From a virus: DNA of 32,043 bases. Made by a program: the position numbers and the translations under genes. Under the pieces are notes generated by a model. That model made no database searches. It saw nothing but the letters and a program-made list of their open reading frames with translations, and was not told the origin of the DNA. This document shows, in pieces, positions 20,078 through 29,704 of the stretch (position 1 is its first letter; the number at the start of each line of letters is the position of its first letter). The DNA lies in the IMG/VR virus record IMGVR_UViG_3300032087_001289, positions 1-32,043 of that record; one strand, 5' to 3'.

Positions 20078-20296
20078 TTATTTAATGAACTTCTCATCAT
20101 TAGCACGACTTTGTAAAGTGGCGCTAATCTTGTCCAATGCAATGAGTAACATCTTTGCATCTTCTCGCTTAATTGTATCATCTTTAGCCGAATTAACAAA
20201 TACGGCAATTTGCTCGTTACGTATGTCTGCCATAACCTCTGTGAAGTCTGGGTTACTTAGTAGCGCTTTTGCCTTACTTGACTTAACTGTATTCAT
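20078..20296 (-). CDS. Small helical protein between portal region and scaffold (72 aa)
   Basis: MNTVKSSKAKALLSNPDFTE, then VMADIRNEQIAVFVNSAKDD, ending DKISATLQSRAND. A small helical, charged protein in this position is common in phages of this kind, often without a known role. It starts in a TAATG overlap with the stop of the 790-aa gene. It could be a scaffold accessory or head protein. No domain recognised. Confidence 0.68.
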   Translation of the reverse strand: MNTVKSSKAKALLSNPDFTEVMADIRNEQIAVFVNSAKDDTIKREDAKMLLIALDKISATLQSRANDEKFIK

Positions 20297-22668
20297 TATA
20301 ATTCTGTCTCTTGCTCATCATCACCAGTAGTTAAGAATGCAATACCACCAGCACTAAACATAATCTGACCGCCTGATGACTTGTGTAGATTCTTAATTGC
20401 GCCTGTACGCCCTTTTTCTGGGTCATAGTATTCAATCTTAAGCCCAGCATTCTCTAGTGGCGCTGTGACCTTTCTAGAAGTACCTTTAGGCACTACTGCA
20501 CCATAGAACTCTGATAACTCTACCGCTCTCCTTGGTTTAGCTTCAAAGTATTCCGTAGGCATGTCTTCTAGATCTTTTAAGTATAAGTCAACGGCTCCTT
20601 TAGACTCACCACTTATATTGTCAAATGCGCTTGGATTACCCTTGATATATTCAGCAATTTCTTCATGGAATGTATTGTAACCATCAAACACATCCTCCAG
20701 CTCTGGCGACTCTTTAATTAAGTAGTCCTGTAAGTCTGCTGTTAGATTATCCATGTCTGAAGTTATATCATTGAACTCGCCACCAGTAATAATTCGACCT
20801 CGATTATCCTTTATATCCTTGATAGTTTTAAGTCTTGGTGTAACTAGCGCCCTTGTGCCACCAACACCACCAAATCCCTCACCACCTCTAACATCTTGCT
20901 TGTTCATAGCCTTTAGGATGTTATCCATATTGTACTCTAGGCTTCTACGCTCACCAGTGTTGTAGAAGTAGTCAGAGTCAAACAGTGACTTCTGTGGGTT
21001 CATAGACTTAACTTTATCTTGGATAAACTGCTCGAACTCACCCTCTAGACCTTGCTCTCTAAACTGGTCTTTTAAGTTTCTAGCTGCTGTGTTTTTGTCA
21101 AATACTGACTTAGCCTTGTTTACGTCATACTCATTTTTAAGTACTTCATAACCAAGGTCGTTAAGTTGTCCATCATCAAAGAACGCTTTATAAAGCTCTA
21201 GCTTGTCATTGTACTTCTTCTTTCTTATCTTGCTTGCATTCTCTGGTGGCTTTGGAGGTAGATTGCTAGCAAAATACTTTTTAGCTTGATTGCTTAGAGA
21301 ATCGGTTATACCCTCGTCTAGCTCTAGACTACTACCAAACAAAGACTCCATTTTTTCAAAGTTACTTGTGACTGTGGTCTGCGCTTGTGGGCTTACATCA
21401 ATACCTTTTGACTGTGCAAATTCAGCAATTATAGATGGCTCACCTCTAGCTGCGTCCACTGGGTCAGATGACCTGTCAAACCTTGGAATACCGTAAGCCT
21501 GAGCTATTTCTGGCTGCTCTTGTCTGAGTCTTGCTTGTTCACCTAATACAGAATCTTCTGATAGGTCTATGTCTGGCTTAGGTTGTCTAGGCGAATAAAC
21601 GTCAGCAGCAAATGTAGGATCGCTATCGAAAGAATCCATGCGACCAATTAAGCCTATTTCACCAAAGTTACTTATTGGGTCTCCAACTTTAGCAATACCA
21701 ATACTAGGGCTAGGTAAGCCGCCTAGCTCGTCAATCGTATCAATATACTCTGGGTTTATGTTAGAGAATTTATATAAGGCATCATCACCTAGCTCATCAA
21801 ATAGACTTGCACTAAACTTGCTTTCAACCATGTCTGGGTCAAACACGTTCATCTCTACAACATCATCGCCTGACTTTATAGCTATAGAGTCATAGCCACC
21901 TTGCTTCAGCTTCTCTGATACTATGCTCGATGAGTCAGGATTACTAGCGATAAAACGCTTTAACTCAGCCGCTTCCTCTGGACTTATAACTAATGACGCA
22001 TCAGCCTTTGTTGTCATAGGATGTATGTTAGGATTACCGCCTGTAGCTCTAGCTGACTTCTCAGCATAGTGTTGAGCCACTGGTGGTTGACCAGTCATAT
22101 AGAAACCTTGCCCCATAAAACCAGCATCTTGTGCTTGAGTCTTATTAATATCAGGCTTGTCTATAACGTCTGATGTACCATGAAATAACTTAGTCTGTGA
22201 TAGGTCTTGAGAATTTGGATCTAACGGGTCAAAATCTAACTTACCTTTAGCATACTTAATACCTTTACCTAAAGGCTTACCCACTACTGGAATAGTAGAT
22301 AAAGCACCGATACCAGTGCCTACCATGTCATCTTGAGCTATTGCACGACCAAAGTCATCACCGCCTATCATATCGCCTACCACTGGTAGCATCTCGGTAG
22401 CTGTACCTAATGTACGTCCAGTGTCCATCGCTCTATAGCGGTCAGACACAATACCCGTATCGTACAATGTCTCACCGATACCAGAGGATATCATCTCACT
22501 TAGTGTAGGCTCGTAAGTATCTGCTGTCTGTATAGGCGTAAGGGCATCAGTGGCACTTTGACGCGCACTGGTAGGATACATTTGACGTAGAGCTAGACGC
22601 ATCTGCTCTTGACTCATTCCATCAGGTAAGTCTACCTCACCAAAACCCTTGACCATAACTCTAGGCAT
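20296..22668 (-). CDS. Large virion-type protein with an ADP-ribosyltransferase-like domain (790 aa)
   Basis: Residues 1-32 (MPRVMVKGFGEVDLPDGMSQ) form a module shared with the 684-aa ejection protein. Residues about 160-285 resemble an ART-PolyVal domain: LFHGTSD (His163), GFYMTGQPP...HYAEK (Tyr190/Tyr201), GYDSIAIK and VVEMNVFDPDMV (Glu272). This His-Tyr-Glu set fits the NAD-binding and catalytic residues. A later segment, GGEGFGGVGGTRALVTPRLK, is known from large ejected phage proteins. It lies between the portal and scaffold genes. Packaging and enzyme activity are inferred. GGAG lies nine bases before the ATG. Confidence 0.78.
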   Translation of the reverse strand: MPRVMVKGFGEVDLPDGMSQEQMRLALRQMYPTSARQSATDALTPIQTADTYEPTLSEMISSGIGETLYDTGIVSDRYRAMDTGRTLGTATEMLPVVGDMIGGDDFGRAIAQDDMVGTGIGALSTIPVVGKPLGKGIKYAKGKLDFDPLDPNSQDLSQTKLFHGTSDVIDKPDINKTQAQDAGFMGQGFYMTGQPPVAQHYAEKSARATGGNPNIHPMTTKADASLVISPEEAAELKRFIASNPDSSSIVSEKLKQGGYDSIAIKSGDDVVEMNVFDPDMVESKFSASLFDELGDDALYKFSNINPEYIDTIDELGGLPSPSIGIAKVGDPISNFGEIGLIGRMDSFDSDPTFAADVYSPRQPKPDIDLSEDSVLGEQARLRQEQPEIAQAYGIPRFDRSSDPVDAARGEPSIIAEFAQSKGIDVSPQAQTTVTSNFEKMESLFGSSLELDEGITDSLSNQAKKYFASNLPPKPPENASKIRKKKYNDKLELYKAFFDDGQLNDLGYEVLKNEYDVNKAKSVFDKNTAARNLKDQFREQGLEGEFEQFIQDKVKSMNPQKSLFDSDYFYNTGERRSLEYNMDNILKAMNKQDVRGGEGFGGVGGTRALVTPRLKTIKDIKDNRGRIITGGEFNDITSDMDNLTADLQDYLIKESPELEDVFDGYNTFHEEIAEYIKGNPSAFDNISGESKGAVDLYLKDLEDMPTEYFEAKPRRAVELSEFYGAVVPKGTSRKVTAPLENAGLKIEYYDPEKGRTGAIKNLHKSSGGQIMFSAGGIAFLTTGDDEQETEL

Positions 22669-24811
22669 TTACAAAATCTCCAACATCTGGGTCAAATACA
22701 ATCGAATTAGAGCGTACCTGCGTATCCAGGTCTTTATTCAACTTCTGCTCTAACTCGGTCAGCTTGATTGATAATTCTGCTATTTTAGCATCTTTATCCA
22801 TGTCTAGCTTCTGTTGTTTCTGTGATAGCTCGATATTACCTTGCTCAATCTTAGCAGCGTTTAATGCTACCTCAGACTGTAGTTTATCGTACTTGCCTTT
22901 CTCATCAGACTGTAACTTAGCCATGTCAACTTGGATTTGCTGCTGTTTAAGCTGGTTCTGTACCATATCCGCTTCTGCTTTAGCCATCTCTGCCTGAGCT
23001 AATAACATAGCCGCTGGGTCTTGTGGTGGCTGTTGCTGCGCCTGAGCTTGTTGCTGCTGTAGTAACTGCTGCTCTAGCTCTGGTGTAACTGGCTTATAGT
23101 ATCTTTCACTGTTGCGAATACCCGTCATCGCTAACATATCTGCTAGTGTGTTACGGATATTAGTCACACCTACGACTGGGTTCTGTGCGCCATACGACTG
23201 ATATACTTGCATCTGCATCTGTAGAGTCTGCTGTAAGGCTGCTAGTTTCTCTTGCTCTTTACCAGTACCTAGACCTACGTTAACAGACATATCCATATCA
23301 GAGTTCCATGAGCGAACATCCATAGGGATAAACTGACCGTTAAGGCGAATAAACTCCTCATCATCAGCGTTCTTAATCATGCAATCTAACATGAGCTTAA
23401 ATAAGCGTTTAAAGCCACCCTCGGCTAGGTTACGTGCAATGACCTCAATCTGTCCTGCTCCGCCCTCTACAGTCGCTTTGACGGCTGTTGCTGTAGCACC
23501 TTGCAATGCATCGCTGTCTAAACCTAGTGACGCTTGTGAGATACCTGTCTTGTCAGAGACTTTCTGGTCTAAGTAACCCATGAATGGTAGTACTTGACCT
23601 GCTACGAATGGGGTCTGTAAATCACGTACTGCACCTGATTGCTTAACTCGGATAATCGCACCAATTTCATTATTGAGTACGTCATCTACGTTAACTAAGT
23701 CCTCGATAATCTCACGCTGTGGGTTATTCGTTAGTGCTACGTTATCTAAGATACCACGTAGAACACTGGTAGTGGCGTCTTGCTCGTTGATGAGGATATC
23801 AGCAATAGAACGACCAAAGAATGAGTGAGGCTCTGGGTCAGCTTCAAATACTGCAAATGGGTTATCTTGTACTGCTTCAAAGTCTAATACTTCATGGTTA
23901 GAGCCACCAGTAATAACCTTATGCAATACTGGAATACCAGTACCCTCTACGTCCATCTTGATGTAAGACTCACACACCATCACCATTTTCATAGATGGGT
24001 CTAGGCTTTCATCTTCTTCTTGACGGTCAGAGAAATAACCTTGTCGTGCATACTGTTCTTCGTCCAACATAGTGTCAGACTCATTCATGCCGTCTAGCTC
24101 TACTACGTCATCATACTCAAAGCCCATAGCGACTAAATCACCTACACGCATCTCGGTACGTTGACCAATGATGTAGAAGTCATCCATAGAGGTGGCATTG
24201 CGGTCTACGTATAGCTCCTCTGGTGGCACTGACTCGACTTTAAGCTCACCTGAATAGTATCGACGCACTATCTTGGCGTCATGGCTTACAATGCCATTCT
24301 CGTCCATCATAGTGTGTTCTAGCACTTCTGTGTCAGGGTCGTTGACTAATAAGCTAAACTCATCTTCATTAAGATTGGTATATTCGTAAGAGTCAGATGT
24401 TTCTTTCTGCTCATAGTAAACCTTAGCTACACCTATCTTCTTGAGTAGTGCGTCATGGATAGCATCAGCTAGGACTGTGTAACCCTTGCACTGATTAAAC
24501 TTATAACTACAGTAGGATGTGGCTTGGTCTGATACTGGTGCTTGGTCTGGTCGTCTAGGGATAAACTCTACTGGACGATCCGTTGATAAGAACACACGCA
24601 TCAGCGCTGGCTTAATATTGCGGATGGTATCTCGTACTTTAGTATCTACTACTTTAGAACGACCTAACTCAGACTCAATATCTACCTGACCATCATAGTA
24701 ACGCTGCGCTTTAATACGATCTTCTGCAATCTCTGACTGGATAAAGTCTACTGCGTCATCTACTGCGCTAGATACTATGTTCTGAATATCATCTTTCTCT
24801 AATGGCTTCAT
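22661..24811 (-). CDS. Portal protein (P22-like, 716 aa)
   Basis: The N-terminal region IAEDRIKAQRYYDGQVDIES, then RDTIRNIKPALMRVFLSTDR and VEFIPRRPDQAP matches the wing/stem part of P22-type portals. RRYYSGELKVESVPPEELYV and FGRSIADILINEQDATTSVL are characteristic later segments. The C-terminus is a long Gln-rich helix (QQLLQQQQAQAQQQPPQD and beyond) that fits the barrel/tube of long portals. It forms the DNA channel. Starts in a TAATG overlap with the 684-aa gene. Confidence 0.92.
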   Translation of the reverse strand: MKPLEKDDIQNIVSSAVDDAVDFIQSEIAEDRIKAQRYYDGQVDIESELGRSKVVDTKVRDTIRNIKPALMRVFLSTDRPVEFIPRRPDQAPVSDQATSYCSYKFNQCKGYTVLADAIHDALLKKIGVAKVYYEQKETSDSYEYTNLNEDEFSLLVNDPDTEVLEHTMMDENGIVSHDAKIVRRYYSGELKVESVPPEELYVDRNATSMDDFYIIGQRTEMRVGDLVAMGFEYDDVVELDGMNESDTMLDEEQYARQGYFSDRQEEDESLDPSMKMVMVCESYIKMDVEGTGIPVLHKVITGGSNHEVLDFEAVQDNPFAVFEADPEPHSFFGRSIADILINEQDATTSVLRGILDNVALTNNPQREIIEDLVNVDDVLNNEIGAIIRVKQSGAVRDLQTPFVAGQVLPFMGYLDQKVSDKTGISQASLGLDSDALQGATATAVKATVEGGAGQIEVIARNLAEGGFKRLFKLMLDCMIKNADDEEFIRLNGQFIPMDVRSWNSDMDMSVNVGLGTGKEQEKLAALQQTLQMQMQVYQSYGAQNPVVGVTNIRNTLADMLAMTGIRNSERYYKPVTPELEQQLLQQQQAQAQQQPPQDPAAMLLAQAEMAKAEADMVQNQLKQQQIQVDMAKLQSDEKGKYDKLQSEVALNAAKIEQGNIELSQKQQKLDMDKDAKIAELSIKLTELEQKLNKDLDTQVRSNSIVFDPDVGDFVNA

Positions 24812-26865
24812 TATTGCGCCCCTATTTGACCTGCTTGAGTTGAGCCAATTCTAGAACCTGCTGCTTTCATTCTTTGGATGTAAGGCTCTGCAAGTCTCGC
24901 TATTTCTTCCTGTATCTCTTTGTTTTCTAGACCGCTAGTAAGTACCTTGTATATTTGGTCTGGATCTTCTGAGATTAGGATGCGCGTTAAATCTAGTATT
25001 TCATCATCCGTTAACTTGGCTGATAACTTCTGCTTAATGGCTTGTGTAGTAGCGCCTATCATAACACCAGTGGCATCACCTGTCATTACTGCACCACCTA
25101 AATCAATTGCTGCTGACGCTCTATCATCTAACTGACCACCTCTAGCTAGCATAGGCGCAGTTTGTGAACCGCCCTTAGTTGGCAGTGCGGCTTGAGACAA
25201 TCTAATATCTCTGTAAGCTCTTGATGCCTCTGGTACGCTAGAATTAGGCGATATCATCTCTATAAGGCTTCGCGCTGGAGTCTTTTGACCTAGCTCTGTA
25301 ACTGAGTCCGCTGCTGTCATGCGTGATAAAGCCATTAAATCTCTATCTTCTCTGCCTTTACCCATTAGAGTTAATGCAGCGCCTTGACCATATCGCTGTT
25401 GCTCTTGCGGGGTCATTTTATCAAAATCAAGCGTCTCTGTGCCAGTAATTTGCTCACGACTAAGTGCTGGTGCTTTAACACCTCTAGTGTAGGCTTCTTG
25501 CTGTTGCTTCATTGACCTGAAGTTGCGTCTAGCATCACCATACTCTGGAACTTGTCTTTCTATAAGGTCTTGGATGACATTCTTATCATTACGGTATGTC
25601 TGCGCCAAGTCTCCTCGACCAGCTCTATTTTCCATGTTATCCATAGAAGCTAGTGTGCGCTTCATTATCTCAGCATCTTCCATAGTGGGCATGCGAATAA
25701 ACTCTACTGCGCCATTCTCTTTAATCTGGAATGGAGGAACTAGATTCCCGTCATATCTATCCATGATTTCTTTAGCTATTCTTGGATTTGCTAGTTTTGT
25801 CTGCATAAAGTCAATTAGTATTGGTGAGGGGTCTTTACCTGCGTTTCTAGCTAAGTTATATAGCTCACTTGCGCTTTCTTCTTCTGACTTTCTGGTAGCG
25901 CTCTCTAGTGCAGTTAAGTTTGGATCGTAAGTGTCACCCACATCCCTACGCAGCGCATCAGTCAGCTCGTCGCCTTTCTCTCTAGCTCGTCTTGTGTATG
26001 ACGTAGCCGCTTCTCTAAGCGCCTGTGGATTTCTAGATGTAACCTCACGTAGTAAGATCCTGATAGTCTCGTTATCAGACATTACACGACCATTAGCCAC
26101 TTCCTCTAAGAATTCCTCTGGCTCTAGACCAGCGTCAGCGGCTTCTTTTTGGATAATTTTTTCTACTCTACTGGCGCTAGGTTTACCTTGTAAGTAGGCT
26201 TTAACTCCGCCATACAAGTTAGATCCACCACGACCAAGCAACTCTGAACCCTTAGATACTGCTGGCGACATAACCGTACCTATACCAGCACCAGTCAATG
26301 CGTCCATACCAATGTCAGATACATCCTCTTTGTCGCTATAGCCAATACCAGCAATACCACCCTCAATAGTACCTACTTTAGCTTGTTTTGCCAATGTTGA
26401 TAAGTTAGGGCTTACCGCTGCTTGTTTGAGCTTATTACCTAAAGTTGCTAGGCGTGAGACATTAGCCGCTGTGGCAGTCTGACCTAGCGCTGGGATAAAC
26501 ATACTTACAAAACTAGGGATTGTACTGCCAGCCATCTCTAATGCTAGTGCTTCTGCACCATTCTCGCGCTGATAGTCTGCAAGCTGCTTACGTATGTTGT
26601 TACGAATATCCTTGTAGCTGTCATCTGAGAATACTGAGCGTATAGCTGCTTCTGCTTCATCAGCAAAGCCAAATGTAAGACCTTGAGCTAAAGACCTAGT
26701 TTTCTGTGACTCTACTGGCTTTTTCTCACTTCTTACTTTTTGTATACTGCCCGTAAACGTCTTATTTAATACTTGGTTTTTAAACTCATCTGGTTTCATG
26801 CCTTGAGGTACTACTAGCTCATCAATTTCACCAGTGCGCTTATTCTGTATTTTAATGGTTTCCAT
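24811..26865 (-). CDS. Internal virion/DNA-ejection protein (684 aa)
   Basis: The N-terminal module METIKIQNKRTGEIDELVVP-QGM resembles the start of the 790-aa protein. It is followed by the segment GLTFGFADEAEAAIRSVFSD and GAEALALEMAGSTIPSF, a common signature of phage proteins carried in the head and injected with DNA. Two amphipathic Gly/Ala-rich stretches (residues 110-200) could insert in membranes. The rest is helical. It lies directly before the portal, in the region of ejection genes. AAGGA is five bases before the ATG. Confidence 0.8.
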   Translation of the reverse strand: METIKIQNKRTGEIDELVVPQGMKPDEFKNQVLNKTFTGSIQKVRSEKKPVESQKTRSLAQGLTFGFADEAEAAIRSVFSDDSYKDIRNNIRKQLADYQRENGAEALALEMAGSTIPSFVSMFIPALGQTATAANVSRLATLGNKLKQAAVSPNLSTLAKQAKVGTIEGGIAGIGYSDKEDVSDIGMDALTGAGIGTVMSPAVSKGSELLGRGGSNLYGGVKAYLQGKPSASRVEKIIQKEAADAGLEPEEFLEEVANGRVMSDNETIRILLREVTSRNPQALREAATSYTRRAREKGDELTDALRRDVGDTYDPNLTALESATRKSEEESASELYNLARNAGKDPSPILIDFMQTKLANPRIAKEIMDRYDGNLVPPFQIKENGAVEFIRMPTMEDAEIMKRTLASMDNMENRAGRGDLAQTYRNDKNVIQDLIERQVPEYGDARRNFRSMKQQQEAYTRGVKAPALSREQITGTETLDFDKMTPQEQQRYGQGAALTLMGKGREDRDLMALSRMTAADSVTELGQKTPARSLIEMISPNSSVPEASRAYRDIRLSQAALPTKGGSQTAPMLARGGQLDDRASAAIDLGGAVMTGDATGVMIGATTQAIKQKLSAKLTDDEILDLTRILISEDPDQIYKVLTSGLENKEIQEEIARLAEPYIQRMKAAGSRIGSTQAGQIGAQ

Positions 26866-26873
26866 TGTGATCC

Positions 26874-27878
26874 TTAATAGTCATTTAAGTCTGCTGAAGA
26901 AATAGTAGTAGGTATATCTTGAGCTGTATTCTGGAGAATATATTCACTATACGTCATACCACTTTGCGACAATGTTCTAGCCTTACCTCTAATCGCGTTA
27001 GCTAACTTAGCTTGCGCTTCATACTTATCTATAACATATTTACGTAGTCGCTCTGGACTTAAGTTTTGCGGTATCTCCGTACTCAATGCTAACTGCAACT
27101 CGGTATCACTTAATGCACCAAACGTAGCAGAGTTAATCACTGTAATACCTAGCTGATTAGCTGCACTTCTTAGTGATGCTGTAGCTTCATTTAGCACTGG
27201 TAGCTTAGACATGATAAAGCCAGTATCAGCGCCCTCATCAATATTTCTGATAATACCCTCATAAAGCGGCAACTTAGACTGGATAGAGCTTGCTTGTTGC
27301 ATTGCTAAAGATGCTTGCTCTTGCGCTTTCTGCATGTCAGCGAATCTTAACTTTTCAGTAGTTTCTAGCTTAGCTAGTTCCTCTCTGGTTAATTGATTTG
27401 CGCCCTCAATATTTACTCGCTGACCACCACGTACAATGTACTGCTGACCAGTTACGGGGTCTACACTAAGACCGCCTGTAACCGAACTGCTCTTACCCAT
27501 CTGTAAAAAGTCCTCATAAGAACCTTGATAGCCTTGCTGTTTAGCAAATTCATACTCACGCACTTTAGATGGCTGCTCTGTAGGTGAGCTAAACTGGCTT
27601 TTCATAAGCTGTGAAGCATAAGCCATTAACATCTGAGGATTACCCTGTAACGATGACAATGTAGCCTCATCTACACCTCTAGCTCGTAAAAACTCGATAG
27701 TCTTGTTCACTTGCTGGCTCATCATGGTCTGTTTCTGACGCTGAGCAATATTACCTTTGGCTAGGTCAACTAAGCCTTGGTTAGGGTTCATGGTTAAACC
27801 TTGCAATCCAATGGTTAACCTATCCTTTAATCCTGGGTCATCCTTAAACTTCTGACCTATTGCATCAAATAAATTCAT
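26874..27878 (-). CDS. Helical internal virion protein, probable ejection protein (334 aa)
   Basis: Starts MNLFDAIGQKFKDDPGLKDR and continues with Gln-rich helices (QQVNKTIEFLRARGVDEATL), a FAKQQGYQGSYEDFLQM segment and a long helix. QYIVRGGQRV suggests a small beta hairpin. YEFAKQQGY-type segments occur in phage ejection proteins. It follows the repetitive 604-aa gene and precedes the 684-aa protein. It could be a gp7/gp20/gp16-like ejection component, but no specific family can be named. AAGG is seven bases upstream. Confidence 0.7.
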   Translation of the reverse strand: MNLFDAIGQKFKDDPGLKDRLTIGLQGLTMNPNQGLVDLAKGNIAQRQKQTMMSQQVNKTIEFLRARGVDEATLSSLQGNPQMLMAYASQLMKSQFSSPTEQPSKVREYEFAKQQGYQGSYEDFLQMGKSSSVTGGLSVDPVTGQQYIVRGGQRVNIEGANQLTREELAKLETTEKLRFADMQKAQEQASLAMQQASSIQSKLPLYEGIIRNIDEGADTGFIMSKLPVLNEATASLRSAANQLGITVINSATFGALSDTELQLALSTEIPQNLSPERLRKYVIDKYEAQAKLANAIRGKARTLSQSGMTYSEYILQNTAQDIPTTISSADLNDY

Positions 27879-27887
27879 AATTTCACC

Positions 27888-29702
27888 TTAAAACTGTAGA
27901 CCTAATGATAGGAAGTCGAATAAGCCTGGAGTCATTGTGTTCTGTTGCTGCTGCTGACCAGTCTGTGAGCCACTGTAAGCACCTATAAGCGTATTTAACG
28001 CATCTTGAGGTGAGTTGTAGTAGTTCTGAGTTTGACCTCGTCCAGCGTTGATTAGAGCTTGCATTAGGGCTTGTTGCTGATTACCTGCTGCCATCTGGTT
28101 CTGGTTAAGCGTGTTACCCATGTTAAAGCCCAAGTTAGATAGGCTACCTAACTGATTAGCACCTGCCATAGTCTGGTTACGGTAGTTCATGCCAGCATTC
28201 TGATTAGCTAGTTGAGCTTGCATATCTCTGGCTAGGTTAGCGTTAGTCATTTGATTCTGAGCGCTAGCACCGAACTGACCTGCTTGATTCATAGCACCCA
28301 TATTAGCCTGAGTCATCTGGTTAGCTGCCGCTTGGTTAGCTAGTGATGCTTGGTTAGCCGCAGTTGCTCCAAACTGACCAGCTTGGTTTAATGCGCCCAT
28401 GTTAGCTAGTCCCATTTGGTTTCTAGCTGCCATGTTTTGCTGATTGGCTTGCATCATTGCTTGCTGGTTGGCTAGGCTTGCTGTATTAGCTGCACCTGCT
28501 CCAAACTGCCCAGCCTGATTAAGTGCTTGCTGATTTGCTTGCTGTGTAGCTAGTTGGTTAGCAGCACTGGTAGACTGAGCCTGTAAACCTGCTTGTTGGT
28601 TAGCCTGTTGAGCGTTAAGTTGAGCCTGTTGATTAGCTAGAGCTGCCTGATTAGCTGCTGAAGCACCAAACTGTGACGCTTGTTGCATAGCTTCTTGGTT
28701 GGCACGTTGAGCTGCTAGTGTGTTAGCCGCTGACGTTGTACCAGCTTGTAAGTTAGCTTGTTGATTCGCTAATGCTGCTTGTTGCGCTGTAGCTACGTCT
28801 TGACCTGCTAGTGCTGCTTGCTGTGCAAAACCTTGTGAACGTAATTGTGCTGCTGTATCTGCTGACTGTTCTAGTGCTGCTCGGTTAGTCTCTGCTTCTA
28901 CCACACCTTGACGTGAGCCACCGAATGCATTTGCTGCTGTAGCTTGTGCGCCTACCTGATTCATCTGCATCTGACGTTGACGCTCAATGTCTTTCATCGC
29001 ATTATCGACTACTTGTTGCTCGTATGGGTTTTTATATAGCCCCATGTTTTGTGCAATCGTTTGAGTACCCACTTGGTTAGCAGATATAGGACTAACACCG
29101 CTAATAGTAGATGCATCAAAGCCTTGACCAGTAACATCTTGAGCCTTGACATTCTGAGCTGTAATATCACTAACACCTGCCATTTGTGATGCGTCATAGC
29201 CTTGCGATCCAGTTTCTACCGCTTTCATCTGGCTAGCTGTACCTGTAGCTGGTTTATACGTAGTAGCTTGAGTGCTAGCTGCTTGCCCAGTTGTAGGCTT
29301 GTATGTGGATGCTTGACCAGCTTGTGCTGATACAGTGCTAGGCATCATACCTAATGCATCACGCGTAGTGCTTAATGCGTCAGTATATGCTTGCGCTGAC
29401 TGACCAAAGATACTTGGCTGAGCTGGTTGACCACCTAAATTAGTTCCTGCTCCTCCATCTGTAGCTGGGACTGTTGGTGGCATTGGCGCTTGATTCTGCG
29501 TTGCGTTGCGATAATCAATATACCCTTGTGGATTAGCTCTCACTGCGTTTGGATCTATACCTGCTGGTAAATTATTGTAATCAATAGCTGATGACCCTTG
29601 TGGTTGACCCTCCTCAAGAGTAGGACCGCCTCCAGGCATCATCATGTTGCGGTTATCTGGTCTTAATGCTGGCGTGTTAGCGCCCATCTGTGGCATACCC
29701 AT
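27888..29702 (-). CDS. Repetitive Ala/Gln/Asn-rich virion protein (604 aa)
   Basis: N-terminus is Pro/Gly-rich. Residues 100-215 have repeats such as TYKPTTGQAAS/TYKPATGTAS and S-x-V-S-x-I-x-A. The central part holds at least four copies of a unit NQAGQFGA-x-A-A-N, each flanked by LANQQA and ANQQ-type runs, spanning about 28240-28720. It should form a long, mostly helical or fibrous structure. Its Ala/Gln composition is found in phage ejection proteins. It is not enzyme-like. AAGG is ten bases before the ATG. Confidence 0.72.
   Translation of the reverse strand: MGMPQMGANTPALRPDNRNMMMPGGGPTLEEGQPQGSSAIDYNNLPAGIDPNAVRANPQGYIDYRNATQNQAPMPPTVPATDGGAGTNLGGQPAQPSIFGQSAQAYTDALSTTRDALGMMPSTVSAQAGQASTYKPTTGQAASTQATTYKPATGTASQMKAVETGSQGYDASQMAGVSDITAQNVKAQDVTGQGFDASTISGVSPISANQVGTQTIAQNMGLYKNPYEQQVVDNAMKDIERQRQMQMNQVGAQATAANAFGGSRQGVVEAETNRAALEQSADTAAQLRSQGFAQQAALAGQDVATAQQAALANQQANLQAGTTSAANTLAAQRANQEAMQQASQFGASAANQAALANQQAQLNAQQANQQAGLQAQSTSAANQLATQQANQQALNQAGQFGAGAANTASLANQQAMMQANQQNMAARNQMGLANMGALNQAGQFGATAANQASLANQAAANQMTQANMGAMNQAGQFGASAQNQMTNANLARDMQAQLANQNAGMNYRNQTMAGANQLGSLSNLGFNMGNTLNQNQMAAGNQQQALMQALINAGRGQTQNYYNSPQDALNTLIGAYSGSQTGQQQQQNTMTPGLFDFLSLGLQF
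28240..28720 (-). repeat. Degenerate tandem repeats inside the 604-aa gene
   Basis: Four copies of an encoded core A-x-Q-F-G-A-x-A-x-N appear at roughly 28270, 28370, 28500 and 28670 with differing spacer lengths. The DNA copies share motifs such as TCCAAACTG and GATTAGCTG-like blocks but have drifted, so they look like old repeats under protein-level selection. Confidence 0.6.
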
Positions 29703-29704
29703 AA

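Noticed and set aside
25523-26197. Two adjacent plus-strand frames opposite the 684-aa gene
   Set aside because: They mirror the codon pattern of the minus-strand gene, have no ribosome sites and show no domain.
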